From the NCBI GenBank assembly GCA_046160725.1, contig JBJXHB010000376.1, forward strand, positions 1-17,940: DNA of 17,940 nt, given 5' to 3'. This document shows, in pieces, positions 7,244 to 14,457 of the stretch (positions are counted from its first letter, which is position 1; the number at the start of each line of letters is the position of its first letter). The notes beneath the pieces are model-generated. The model did not search any database. It was not told the DNA's origin and worked only from the letters and a program-made list of their open reading frames with translations. This stretch comes from JBJXHB01 sp046160725. Lineage in GTDB: Bacteria; Pseudomonadota; Gammaproteobacteria; Burkholderiales; Burkholderiaceae_C. The translations under genes were made by a program, and so were the position numbers.

Positions 7244-10162
7244 ATGTTGAAAGAGACGGTTTCGGAGGCGGTTTCGTCGGGCGGATGGCGCGCCCGGCTG
7301 GGGCGCTGGTGGCGGCGCGGGACGCCGGCGTCGCGGGGCACGCCGGACGCCATGATGGCAGCACCTGGGCCGGTGGGCGAGGCGCGGTTTCGCGCCATCT
7401 TCGAGCACCGCGCGGTCGGCATGTGCGAGACCGCGCTGGACGGCCGCATCATCGAAGTCAACGCGCGGCTGTGCGAGATCACCGGTTACAGCCCAGCCCA
7501 GATGCGCGGCCGACACTTCCGCGACTTCACCCATCCGGACGATGTCGACCCGGACATCGCGCTCATGCGGCGCTGCGCGGCCGGTGAGCTCGACAGCTTC
7601 GAGATCGAGAAGCGCTACCTGCGCAGCGACGGCACGTCGACCTGGGTGCTGCTGACAGCCTCGATCGTGCACGATGCGAACGGGCGGCCAGCGTACTTCG
7701 TGGCCATCATGCAGGACATCAACGCCCGGCGCGCCGCCCAGGAGCAGTTGCGCAAGCTGTCCATGGCGCTGGAGCAGAGCCCGGTCGGCGTCATTGTGAT
7801 GGACGCCCATGGTCGGTTGGAATACGTCAACAGCGCCTACACCCGCATCAGCGGCTACACCGCGGCCGATGTGATGGGCGCCAACCCGCGCCGCCAACGC
7901 TGGCTGGACGAGGGCGCGGCCTGGATCAAGGATGCCATGCGCACCGTGATGGCCGGTGGCTCCTGGCGCGGCGAGATCGAGGAGCGCCGCAAGGACGGCA
8001 GCCGCTACCACCAGGCGCTGATCGTCGCGCCGGTGCGCGATGCCACGGGCCGCATCACCCATGTGCTGGGCATCGAGGAGGACATCAGCGCGCGCAAGGC
8101 CATCGAGGCCGAGCTGCTGCAGCACCGCGAGCAGCTGGAGCGGCTGGTGCAGGCCCGCACGGCGGACCTGCAGGCTGCCAACCAGCGGCTGCTGGATGGC
8201 GAGCGCTTCGCGCGCATGATCGCCGACAACGTGCCCGGCCTGCTGGCCTACTGGGGCGCCGACAGCCGGTGCAGCTTTGCCAACCAGGCCTACCTGGACT
8301 GGCACGGCCTGTCGATGGACCAGATCCGCGGCGTGCGGTACGAGCAGCTGCTGTCGCCGGACGTCCACGCCAAGTTCGGACATACGCATCTCGCGGCGCT
8401 GTCGGGCCAGTCCGTCCAGTACGAGCGCCCGCGCCTCAACGCCGACGGCAGCATGTCCACGCTGTGGGTGCAGTGCACGCCGGACATCCGCGACGGCAAG
8501 GTGCAGGGCTATTTCGTGCTCGGCACGGACATCGGCGAGATCAAGGCAGCCCAGGCCCAGCTGCATGCCGCCAACGAGGCACTGGCCGGCGAGCGCGACC
8601 GGGCCGAGTCCGCCAGCCGCGCCAAGAGCGCCTTCCTGGCCAACATGAGCCATGAGATCCGCACCCCGATGAACGCCATCATCGGCCTGGCCCAGCTGCT
8701 GCGGCGCGACGTGCAGACACCCACCGGGCGAGACCGCGTGGCCAAGGTCGGCCAGGCGGCCCAGCACCTGATGAACGTGCTGAACGATGTGCTGGACCTG
8801 TCCAAGATCGAGTCCGGCAAGCTGCTGCTGGAATGCACCGACTTCGCGGTGGACGAGTTGCTGGAGCGCTCGCTCGGCATGGTGTCCGACCGGGCCCGGG
8901 CACGGCGGCTGAAGCTGGCGGTCCAGCGCGGGCATGACCTGCCCGAGGTGTTGTACGGCGACACCACGCGGCTGTCGCAGGCCCTGGTCAACCTGTTGGG
9001 CAATGCCGTCAAGTTCACCGAGAAGGGCTCGGTCACGCTGCGGGTGCGCCTGGAGGGCGAGGACGCCGCCGGCCTGTTGCTGCGCTTCGAGGTGGTGGAC
9101 ACCGGCGTCGGCATCACCGACGAGCAGGCCGAGCGGCTGTTCAGCGCCTTCGAACAGGCCGACAGCTCCACCACCCGCCGCTTTGGCGGTACCGGCCTGG
9201 GCTTGGCCATCACCCGCAACCTGGCCGAGCTGATGGGTGGCGCGGCCGGCGCTTTCGGCCGGCCCGGCGAGGGCAGCACTTTCTGGTTCACGGCGCGCCT
9301 GCCGCGGGGCCAGGCCCTGACCGGCCCGGCCGGGCCGCGCGAGGGCAATGTCGAGCTGCTGCTGCGGGCGGGCCATGCCGGCGCACGCGTGCTGCTGGTC
9401 GAGGACAACCCGGTCAACCAGGAGGTGGCGCGCGAGGTGTTGAGTCTGGCGGGCCTGAAGGTCGACGTGGCCTCCAACGGCCGCGAGGCGGTGGCCATGG
9501 CCGCGGCCGGCGACTACGCGCTGGTGCTGATGGATGTCCAGATGCCGGAGATGGACGGGCTGGAGGCCACGCGCCGCATCCGCCGGCTGCCCGGCGGCGA
9601 CCGCCTGCCGATCCTCGCCATGACCGCCAATGCCTTTGCCGACGACCGCCAGGCCTGCCTGGATGCCGGCATGAACGACCACATTGCCAAGCCGGTGGAC
9701 ACGCGCACGCTGTACACCGCGCTGCTGCGCTGGCTGGCGCCGGGCGCTATGGCTGTGGCGCTGGCGCGGCCCACGCCGGCACCGGAGCTGCCCGCGCTGG
9801 AGGGCATCGACACTGCGACCGGGCTTGCGTTCTTCAGCGGCTCGGCCGCCATCTACCGCAAGGTGCTGCGCCAGTTCGCCAGCCACTACGCTGCGACACC
9901 GCCCCAGATCCGGCAGCTGTGGCAGGACGGTGACCGCGCCGGCCTGGCGCGCCTGGCCCACTCGATGAAGGGTGCCGCGGGCGCGGTCGCGGCGGTCCGG
10001 GTCGAGGCCCTGGCCGCGGCCCTGGACGATGCGCTGGACCTGCCGGCCGGCCCGTCGGCTGGCGATGCCGCCGAGTCGGCCGTGCAGCGCCTGGCCGACG
10101 GGCTGGCCGACCAGCTGCGCGTGCTGCAGGCGCTGGAGACCACGGCCGCCGGGGCCGACTGA
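7244..10162 (+). CDS. Hybrid sensor histidine kinase: PAS-PAS-PAS-HisKA-HATPase-REC-HPt
   Basis: This 972-aa protein has no clear transmembrane segment, so it is probably cytoplasmic. Domains in order: PAS at about 47-160 (with HPDD), PAS at about 170-283, a coiled segment at 284-318, PAS at about 320-435, a short coil, and HisKA with phospho-acceptor His470 in NMSHEIRTPMN. The ATPase domain follows (N-box LVNLLGNAVKFT at 581-592, DTGVGI at 619-624, GGTGLGL at 648-654), then a receiver with Glu720/Asp721, Asp764, Thr794 and Lys816, and an HPt domain with His906 in HSMKGAAG. All phosphorelay residues are present. The final response regulator is not in the window. The ATG at 7244 has no good ribosome-binding site; Met37/Met38 (7352, 7355) keep the first PAS and would leave a normal divergent promoter gap. 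Confidence 0.93.
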   Translation: MLKETVSEAVSSGGWRARLGRWWRRGTPASRGTPDAMMAAPGPVGEARFRAIFEHRAVGMCETALDGRIIEVNARLCEITGYSPAQMRGRHFRDFTHPDDVDPDIALMRRCAAGELDSFEIEKRYLRSDGTSTWVLLTASIVHDANGRPAYFVAIMQDINARRAAQEQLRKLSMALEQSPVGVIVMDAHGRLEYVNSAYTRISGYTAADVMGANPRRQRWLDEGAAWIKDAMRTVMAGGSWRGEIEERRKDGSRYHQALIVAPVRDATGRITHVLGIEEDISARKAIEAELLQHREQLERLVQARTADLQAANQRLLDGERFARMIADNVPGLLAYWGADSRCSFANQAYLDWHGLSMDQIRGVRYEQLLSPDVHAKFGHTHLAALSGQSVQYERPRLNADGSMSTLWVQCTPDIRDGKVQGYFVLGTDIGEIKAAQAQLHAANEALAGERDRAESASRAKSAFLANMSHEIRTPMNAIIGLAQLLRRDVQTPTGRDRVAKVGQAAQHLMNVLNDVLDLSKIESGKLLLECTDFAVDELLERSLGMVSDRARARRLKLAVQRGHDLPEVLYGDTTRLSQALVNLLGNAVKFTEKGSVTLRVRLEGEDAAGLLLRFEVVDTGVGITDEQAERLFSAFEQADSSTTRRFGGTGLGLAITRNLAELMGGAAGAFGRPGEGSTFWFTARLPRGQALTGPAGPREGNVELLLRAGHAGARVLLVEDNPVNQEVAREVLSLAGLKVDVASNGREAVAMAAAGDYALVLMDVQMPEMDGLEATRRIRRLPGGDRLPILAMTANAFADDRQACLDAGMNDHIAKPVDTRTLYTALLRWLAPGAMAVALARPTPAPELPALEGIDTATGLAFFSGSAAIYRKVLRQFASHYAATPPQIRQLWQDGDRAGLARLAHSMKGAAGAVAAVRVEALAAALDDALDLPAGPSAGDAAESAVQRLADGLADQLRVLQALETTAAGAD
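7257..7276 (+). repeat. 8-bp tandem direct repeat near the divergent starts
   Basis: CGGTTTCG occurs at 7257-7264 and again at 7269-7276, 12 bp from start to start. It sits just inside the proposed 5' end of the kinase gene and upstream of the minus-strand BtuF-like gene. If the kinase really starts at 7352 or 7355, this would lie in the control region shared by the two genes and could be a regulator site. It may also be chance. Confidence 0.3.
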
Positions 10163-10166
10163 GCGC

Positions 10167-10195
10167 ACAACCCCCGCGAATGAGGGTCGGGTTGT
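10167..10195 (+). terminator. Possible stem-loop after the hybrid kinase gene
   Basis: ACAACCC (10167-10173) pairs with GGGTTGT (10189-10195) around a 15-base loop, 4 bases after the kinase stop. It is the only simple inverted repeat at this 3' end. The loop is long and no T-run follows, so support for termination is weak. Confidence 0.3.
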
Positions 10196-10231
10196 CCCGC
10201 GGCCCGGGCCCGGATGCAAGGGGCAACGCGG

Positions 10232-10259
10232 TTGACGGCCGGCGCTGGCTTGGTAGCGT
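10232..10259 (+). promoter_or_regulatory. Candidate sigma70-like promoter for the PEP-CTERM esterase
   Basis: TTGACG (10232-10237) matches the -35 hexamer at five of six positions. It is followed after 16 bases by TAGCGT (10254-10259), a weak -10 match. It lies in the 178-base gap before the esterase, about 80 bases upstream of its ATG. The rest of the gap shows no gene. The call rests on the -35 element only. Confidence 0.28.
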
Positions 10260-10340
10260 GTCGGGGTGCCGGATCAGGGGATCCGGCCTGTCCCAAGACC
10301 CGCCGGCGGTGCCCATGCCGCCGGCCCAGTGGAGAAGCAC

Positions 10341-11336
10341 ATGAAGCACCTGAACGTCCTGGCTCGCAGCCTGGCGGCGCTGGCCCTGAGCGGCCTGGCC
10401 GCCACCGCAGCCGCCAACACCTACACCAGCCTCACGGTCTTCGGCGACAGCCTGTCGGACACCGGCAACTGGCTGACGGTCTCTGGCGGTACCTTCCCTC
10501 CGCCTCCGTACTACCAGGGTCGGTTCTCGGACGGCCTGGTCTGGGTGGACCGACTCGCCGGGGGCCTGGGCACCGTGGCGACACCATCGTTCGCTGGCGG
10601 GACCAACTACGCGTGGGGCGGCGCGAGAACCGGCCCGGCTTCGGTTGACCCCTTTGACCTGCCGCAGAGCCTACTTACGCAGGCGGGCATGTGGTCTTCC
10701 GTCTCCGGCGGCGTGGCCGACCCGAACGGGCTGTATGTCCTGGTCGGCGGCGGCAACGACATGCGGGACGCGCGTAGCGCGTTCCAGACCGATTCCGACG
10801 CCGACAAGGCCGGCCGTCAGGCCGCGGCGGCGCAGGCGGCCAGCAACCTGATCACCAACCTCGGCTTCCTGGCCTCCAAGGGCGTCAAGAACGTGCTGGT
10901 GTCCAACCTGCCGGACCTGGGGCGCACGCCCGAGGCCGTCGGCCTGGGCGTGGTCGATGCGTCCCAGGACGCCTCGGCGCGCTTCAACGCGATGATGCCC
11001 ACGGTGCTGGGCGCCGGCGCATCGTTCGGCCTGAACATGATGTTCCTGGACATGGCCGGCCTGTCGGCGCAGATCTATGACGATGCGGTCAACAACGGCG
11101 GCAAGAAGTTCGGCCTGACCAATGCCATGTTGCCCTGCGGCCCCTTCCTGCAGGGCGGTGGCCCGTCGTGCGACATCTCCCTGTTCTCGGACGCCTTGCA
11201 CCCATCGGCCCGCGCGCATGCGCTGCTGGGCGAGTACGCGCTGCTGGCGGTGGGCGTGCCCGAGCCGCAGACCTACGCGCTGATGGCGCTGGGCCTGGGC
11301 CTGCTGGGCTGGCGCGCTCGGCGCCGCCAGGCCTGA
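10341..11336 (+). CDS. Exported SGNH/GDSL esterase-lipase with PEP-CTERM sorting signal
   Basis: This 331-aa secreted protein has a signal peptide (basic MKHLNVLAR, hydrophobic core, probable cleavage near ATAAA/NTY at about 25-26). The SGNH catalytic blocks follow: GDSLSDTGN with Ser37, the block III motif GGGND (Asn139), and DALHPS with Asp284 and His287. The C-terminus is a PEP-CTERM signal: VPEPQT (306-311), a short hydrophobic helix, then RARRR. Such signals are cut by an exosortase/archaeosortase-like enzyme, usually in bacteria that make exopolysaccharide, so the genome should encode EpsH-type exosortase. The enzyme probably hydrolyses esters of lipids or polysaccharide at the cell surface. 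The ATG at 10341 is chosen over an upstream in-frame one because GGAGAA lies 4 bases before it and the signal peptide begins there. The gene stands alone between likely terminators. Confidence 0.92.
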   Translation: MKHLNVLARSLAALALSGLAATAAANTYTSLTVFGDSLSDTGNWLTVSGGTFPPPPYYQGRFSDGLVWVDRLAGGLGTVATPSFAGGTNYAWGGARTGPASVDPFDLPQSLLTQAGMWSSVSGGVADPNGLYVLVGGGNDMRDARSAFQTDSDADKAGRQAAAAQAASNLITNLGFLASKGVKNVLVSNLPDLGRTPEAVGLGVVDASQDASARFNAMMPTVLGAGASFGLNMMFLDMAGLSAQIYDDAVNNGGKKFGLTNAMLPCGPFLQGGGPSCDISLFSDALHPSARAHALLGEYALLAVGVPEPQTYALMALGLGLLGWRARRRQA

Positions 11337-11383
11337 CCGAGCTGCGTCGGATGGCCGCCTGGGTGCGGCCTTCCATCAACCAG

Positions 11384-11415
11384 AGGGCCGTGCCGCTGCA
11401 CGGCCTTCGCCTTTT
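11384..11415 (+). terminator. Rho-independent-type terminator after the esterase gene
   Basis: AGGGCCGTGC (11384-11393) pairs with GCACGGCCTT (11398-11407) around a CGCT loop, giving a 10-bp stem with one G-T pair. A pyrimidine-rich stretch ending in TTTT (11412-11415) follows. This is the most convincing terminator in the window. It separates the esterase from the YafD-like/Pqi cluster. Confidence 0.65.
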
Positions 11416-11442
11416 GTGGCTCTCGTTGCCGTGCTGTGCTAC
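11414..11442 (+). promoter_or_regulatory. Candidate promoter for the YafD-like/cNMP/pqi cluster
   Basis: TTGTGG (11414-11419) followed after 17 bases by TGCTAC (11437-11442) resembles a sigma70 promoter. It lies right after the terminator and 23 bases before the YafD-like start codon. The region is poorer in G+C than its surroundings. Matches are partial, so this is only a candidate. Confidence 0.35.
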
Positions 11443-11465
11443 CTTTCCGGAGACGGGAGAAGTTC

Positions 11466-12368
11466 ATGAACGCCAAGGTTCAAAGCGGGCGGCGGTTCCG
11501 GTTGTTCGGCAAGCGGGGCCTGTTGGCGGCGCTGGTGGTCGCCGTCATCGTCGGCGCCTGCGCCACCGTGCCCAGCCACGAGTACATGCTGGTGCCGCAC
11601 GACGACGGCCAGGTGCTGTCCACCATCCAGCCCTGTGCCCAACCCCGCCCCCAGCCGTTGGCCACCGTTGCGCCCCAGGCACTGCAGCCTCAGCGCGCCG
11701 GCACCTTGAGCGTGGCCAACTGGAACCTGCACAAGGCCCAGGACCAGGGTTGGCAGGACGAGCTGGCGCGCCTGGCCAAGGCGCACGACCTGCTGCTGAT
11801 CCAGGAGGCGGTGCTGACGCCCGAGGTGAACGCGGTGCTGCTGCGGACGGGACTGCGCTGGCGCATGGCGGGTGCGTTCGCGATGAGTGGCGTGGAGCGT
11901 GGCGTGCTGGTCGCCGCCCGTGCCGACCCGGTCGATGCCTGCACCCTGCGAGCCTTCGAGCCCTTGTTTCCGCTGCCCAAGTCGGCCCTGGTGCTGCGCT
12001 TCCGCCAGGGCGACGGCGCGCCGGACCTGATGGTGGCCAACCTGCACAGCGTCAACTTCACGCTCGGCCTGGCCCGGTTCCGCGAGCAGATCCAGGCCGT
12101 GGGCGACGAGCTGGCGCGTCATGACGGCCCGATCGTGCTGGCAGGCGACCTCAACGCCTGGAGCGAGGAGCGCACCGCCATCGTGATGGCGGTGGCCCAG
12201 CGGCTGAGGTTGACGCCCGTGGTGCCGACCCCTGACGGACGGCGGCGCGCCTTCGGCTATGCGCTGGACCATGTCTTCGTGCGCGGCTATGACGTGATCA
12301 GCGCGGTGTCGCCAGTGGTGACATCGTCGGACCACAATCCGATCCTGATCCAGTTGACCGCCCGTTGA
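11466..12368 (+). CDS. YafD-like endonuclease/exonuclease/phosphatase family lipoprotein
   Basis: This 300-aa protein has an N-terminal basic region and hydrophobic helix (18-31) ending in VGAC, a likely lipobox with Cys32, then a Pro-rich linker (about 55-78). The EEP (DNase I-like) fold follows with its metal and catalytic set: NWNLHK (85-90), Glu114 in IQEA, His194 in NLHSVNF, GDLNAW (227-232), the LDHVF segment (Asp268) and SSDHNP (287-292, Asp289-His290). The segments KSALVL, LHSVNFTLG, GDLNAWS and RRRAFGY closely resemble E. coli YafD, a family of unknown substrate. The predicted anchor puts the enzyme at the membrane surface, probably in the periplasm. It may be a phosphodiesterase or phosphatase on lipid, nucleotide or nucleic acid. 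The ATG at 11466 has GGGAGA upstream; the longer frame from 11436 lacks this. Confidence 0.85.
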   Translation: MNAKVQSGRRFRLFGKRGLLAALVVAVIVGACATVPSHEYMLVPHDDGQVLSTIQPCAQPRPQPLATVAPQALQPQRAGTLSVANWNLHKAQDQGWQDELARLAKAHDLLLIQEAVLTPEVNAVLLRTGLRWRMAGAFAMSGVERGVLVAARADPVDACTLRAFEPLFPLPKSALVLRFRQGDGAPDLMVANLHSVNFTLGLARFREQIQAVGDELARHDGPIVLAGDLNAWSEERTAIVMAVAQRLRLTPVVPTPDGRRRAFGYALDHVFVRGYDVISAVSPVVTSSDHNPILIQLTAR

Positions 12369-12383
12369 GGGCGAACCGCCGCC

Positions 12384-13148
12384 TTGTACTTTTCCACCGT
12401 CGTCGAGCAGGCGCTCAACACCGTCCTGGCCCTGCTGGCGTCGCCGGCCGGCATCGTGGCGCTGATATCGGCCGGCGTGGCGGGGGCGCTGCAAGTGGCC
12501 GGCACCTTCTGGCGCACCATGATCCCGCTGCGTTTCCTGGCGGTGGGCAGCAATGTCGGCTTCGTCATTTACGGCGCCCTTTTCCCCTCGCTGCCGATGA
12601 TGGTGCTGCACGCCGTGCTGCTGCCGATCAACATCGTGCGCGCCGTGCAGATGGTGCGGCTGGCGAGGCGCGTCAACGCCGCAGCGGACGACAACGACAC
12701 CTCCGGCCTGTGGCTGGCGCCGTACATGAAGCGCCGCAGGTTCAAGGCCGACAGCATCATCTTCCGCAAGGGCGACCGCGCGTCGCAGCTGTACCTGCTG
12801 GCCGAAGGACGCATCGAGCTGGTCGAGGCCGGCGTGGTGCTGGAGCCGGGACGGGTCTTCGGCGAGATTGCGTTCTTTTCACCCGACCGGCAGCGCACCC
12901 AGACGGCGCGCTGCCTGGAGCGCTGCCTGCTGCTGACCATCAGCGAGAGCACGGTGCGGCAGCTGTACTTCCAGAACCCGCAATTCGGCTTCGAGCTGAT
13001 CGGCCTGGTGGCGTCGCGGCTCACGGCCGACATCAAGCGGCTGGAGGGCGTGCTGGCGCGGTCGGACCGCATCGTCGCGACGCCGCAGCCGGCCGCGGCT
13101 GTTGCACAGGCCGTCGACGAACAGGCCGCGCGGCCGCGCTCGGCCTGA
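12384..13148 (+). CDS. Membrane protein with C-terminal cyclic-nucleotide-binding domain (Popeye-like layout)
   Basis: This 254-aa protein has three predicted membrane helices (about 18-40, 48-67, 69-90) followed by a cNMP-binding beta-roll (about 113-225). FKADSIIFRKGDRASQLYLL (120-139) is the typical opening of such a domain. The phosphate-binding cassette is FGEIAFFSPDRQRTQTA (159-175), with the FGEI acid and arginines at 169 and 171. There is no DNA-binding helix-turn-helix after the beta-roll, so it is not a Crp-type regulator. The segment SNVGFVIYGAL (56-66) and the order of parts resemble Popeye-domain proteins. Ligand and output are unknown. Translation must start at TTG 12384: the only other codons after the in-frame upstream stop (12366-12368) are not starts, and GAGGG lies 12 bases upstream. 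It sits 15 bases after the YafD-like gene and just before pqiA. Confidence 0.8.
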   Translation: MYFSTVVEQALNTVLALLASPAGIVALISAGVAGALQVAGTFWRTMIPLRFLAVGSNVGFVIYGALFPSLPMMVLHAVLLPINIVRAVQMVRLARRVNAAADDNDTSGLWLAPYMKRRRFKADSIIFRKGDRASQLYLLAEGRIELVEAGVVLEPGRVFGEIAFFSPDRQRTQTARCLERCLLLTISESTVRQLYFQNPQFGFELIGLVASRLTADIKRLEGVLARSDRIVATPQPAAAVAQAVDEQAARPRSA

Positions 13149-13176
13149 TGCCGTGAAGCCGGCGCCGGCCGTGACG

Positions 13177-14457
13177 ATGACCGACAGCGCCGTCCCGGCG
13201 CAGGGCCGGGCCTGCGCGCTGCCGCAGCCGTCGCTGGTGGTATGCGGCGAGTGCGACGCGGTCTACCAGCGGCCGGTGCTGGCCAGCCGCGACGTCGCCC
13301 GCTGCCGCCGCTGTGGCGCCGTGCTCGGGCGCGGGCATTTCCTGCGTGCCGACGGACAGGCCGCACTGGCGCTGGCGTCGCTGGTCACGTTCTTCATCGC
13401 CAGCCTGTCGCCCATCGTCGACCTGGAGCTGCAGGGCGTGCGCACCACGGCCACGCTGTGGCAGGCCACCCGGCTGACCTGGGAGGCCGGCGAGCCCGGC
13501 GTGGCCCTGCTGTCGGCGGCGACGGCCTTCGTGTTTCCACTGGCGGTGATCCTGCTGCGGCTGTGGGTGCTGATGCCGCTGGCCCTGCGGCCGGCGGCAG
13601 CGGTGGACATGCCGCGCCTGGTGCCGGCCTTGCGGGCCCTGCATGTGCTCTTGCGCTGGAGCATGGTCGAGGTGTTCATGCTCGGCGTGCTGATCGCGGT
13701 GGTACGGTCGGCCGGTGCCACCAGCATCGTGCTCGGTCCGGGCCTGTTCGCCTATGCCGTGCTGACCGTGCTGCTGACGGCGCTGCAGGCCAGCGGGCTG
13801 CATGGTCTGTGGCAGATGCTGCGGCCGGAGCCGGCCGCGCCGACCGCGCCCGCCGCTGCGCTGCGCCACTGCGCCTGCTGCGGGCTGGTCAGTGCCGTCG
13901 CGGCCGATGCCGGCGCTGCGGCATGCCCGCGCTGCGGCTACACCCTGCATACGCGCAAGCCGGACAGCCTGCAGCGAACCTGGGCCTGGCTGGCCACGGC
14001 GGCCCTGTTGTACGTACCGGCCAACCTGCTGCCGGTCATGACCACACAGAGCGTGCTGGGCCAGGGCAGTCACACCCTGGTCGGCGGCATCCATGAGCTG
14101 TGGGTGGCCGGCTCATGGGAGTTGGCGGTGATCGTGTTCGTGGCCAGCATTGCGGTGCCGCTGCTCAAGATGGGGGCGTTGGGCCTGCTGGCCGCGTGCG
14201 CCCGGCAGCGTTCGCGCTGGCGCCAGGTCGAGCGGGCCCGCCTGTATCGGCTGGTCGAGACCGTCGGCCATTGGTCGATGCTGGATGTCTTTGTGGTCGT
14301 GCTGCTGGTGGGCATGGTGCACTTCGGCATCATCGCCACTGTGGCGCCGGAGGTCGGCCTGCTGGCCTTCGGGGCGGTGGTGGTGGCCACCATGCTGGCC
14401 GCCGACGCCTACGATGCACGCCTGACCTGGCCTGACGATGACCCCACCGCCCGTTGA
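13177..14457 (+). CDS. pqiA: PqiA-family integral membrane protein (paraquat-inducible protein A)
   Basis: This 426-aa protein is made of two similar halves, each a Cys4 zinc-ribbon-like motif followed by about four membrane helices. The first ribbon has CGEC (23-26) and CRRC (43-46); the second has C232, C234/C235 and CPRC (250-253). Helices lie at about 62-82, 108-135, 158-180 and 186-208, then 270-288, 312-340, 365-388 and 392-410. The recurring motifs SLSPIVDLE and NLLPVMTTQ mark the two halves. PqiA is the inner-membrane partner of the MCE protein PqiB in trans-envelope lipid transport. The ATG at 13177 is used; GTG at 13153, 4 bases after the previous stop, is equally possible and adds eight residues. 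It overlaps pqiB by 20 bp. Confidence 0.9.
   Translation: MTDSAVPAQGRACALPQPSLVVCGECDAVYQRPVLASRDVARCRRCGAVLGRGHFLRADGQAALALASLVTFFIASLSPIVDLELQGVRTTATLWQATRLTWEAGEPGVALLSAATAFVFPLAVILLRLWVLMPLALRPAAAVDMPRLVPALRALHVLLRWSMVEVFMLGVLIAVVRSAGATSIVLGPGLFAYAVLTVLLTALQASGLHGLWQMLRPEPAAPTAPAAALRHCACCGLVSAVAADAGAAACPRCGYTLHTRKPDSLQRTWAWLATAALLYVPANLLPVMTTQSVLGQGSHTLVGGIHELWVAGSWELAVIVFVASIAVPLLKMGALGLLAACARQRSRWRQVERARLYRLVETVGHWSMLDVFVVVLLVGMVHFGIIATVAPEVGLLAFGAVVVATMLAADAYDARLTWPDDDPTAR

Noticed and set aside
6404..10219. A 1271-codon open frame on the minus strand opposite the hybrid kinase.
   Set aside because: Only the part from 7234 down to 6404 looks like a protein (the BtuF-like gene). The rest is His/Gln/Arg/Ala-rich and lies antisense to a clear multidomain kinase, as expected in high-GC DNA.
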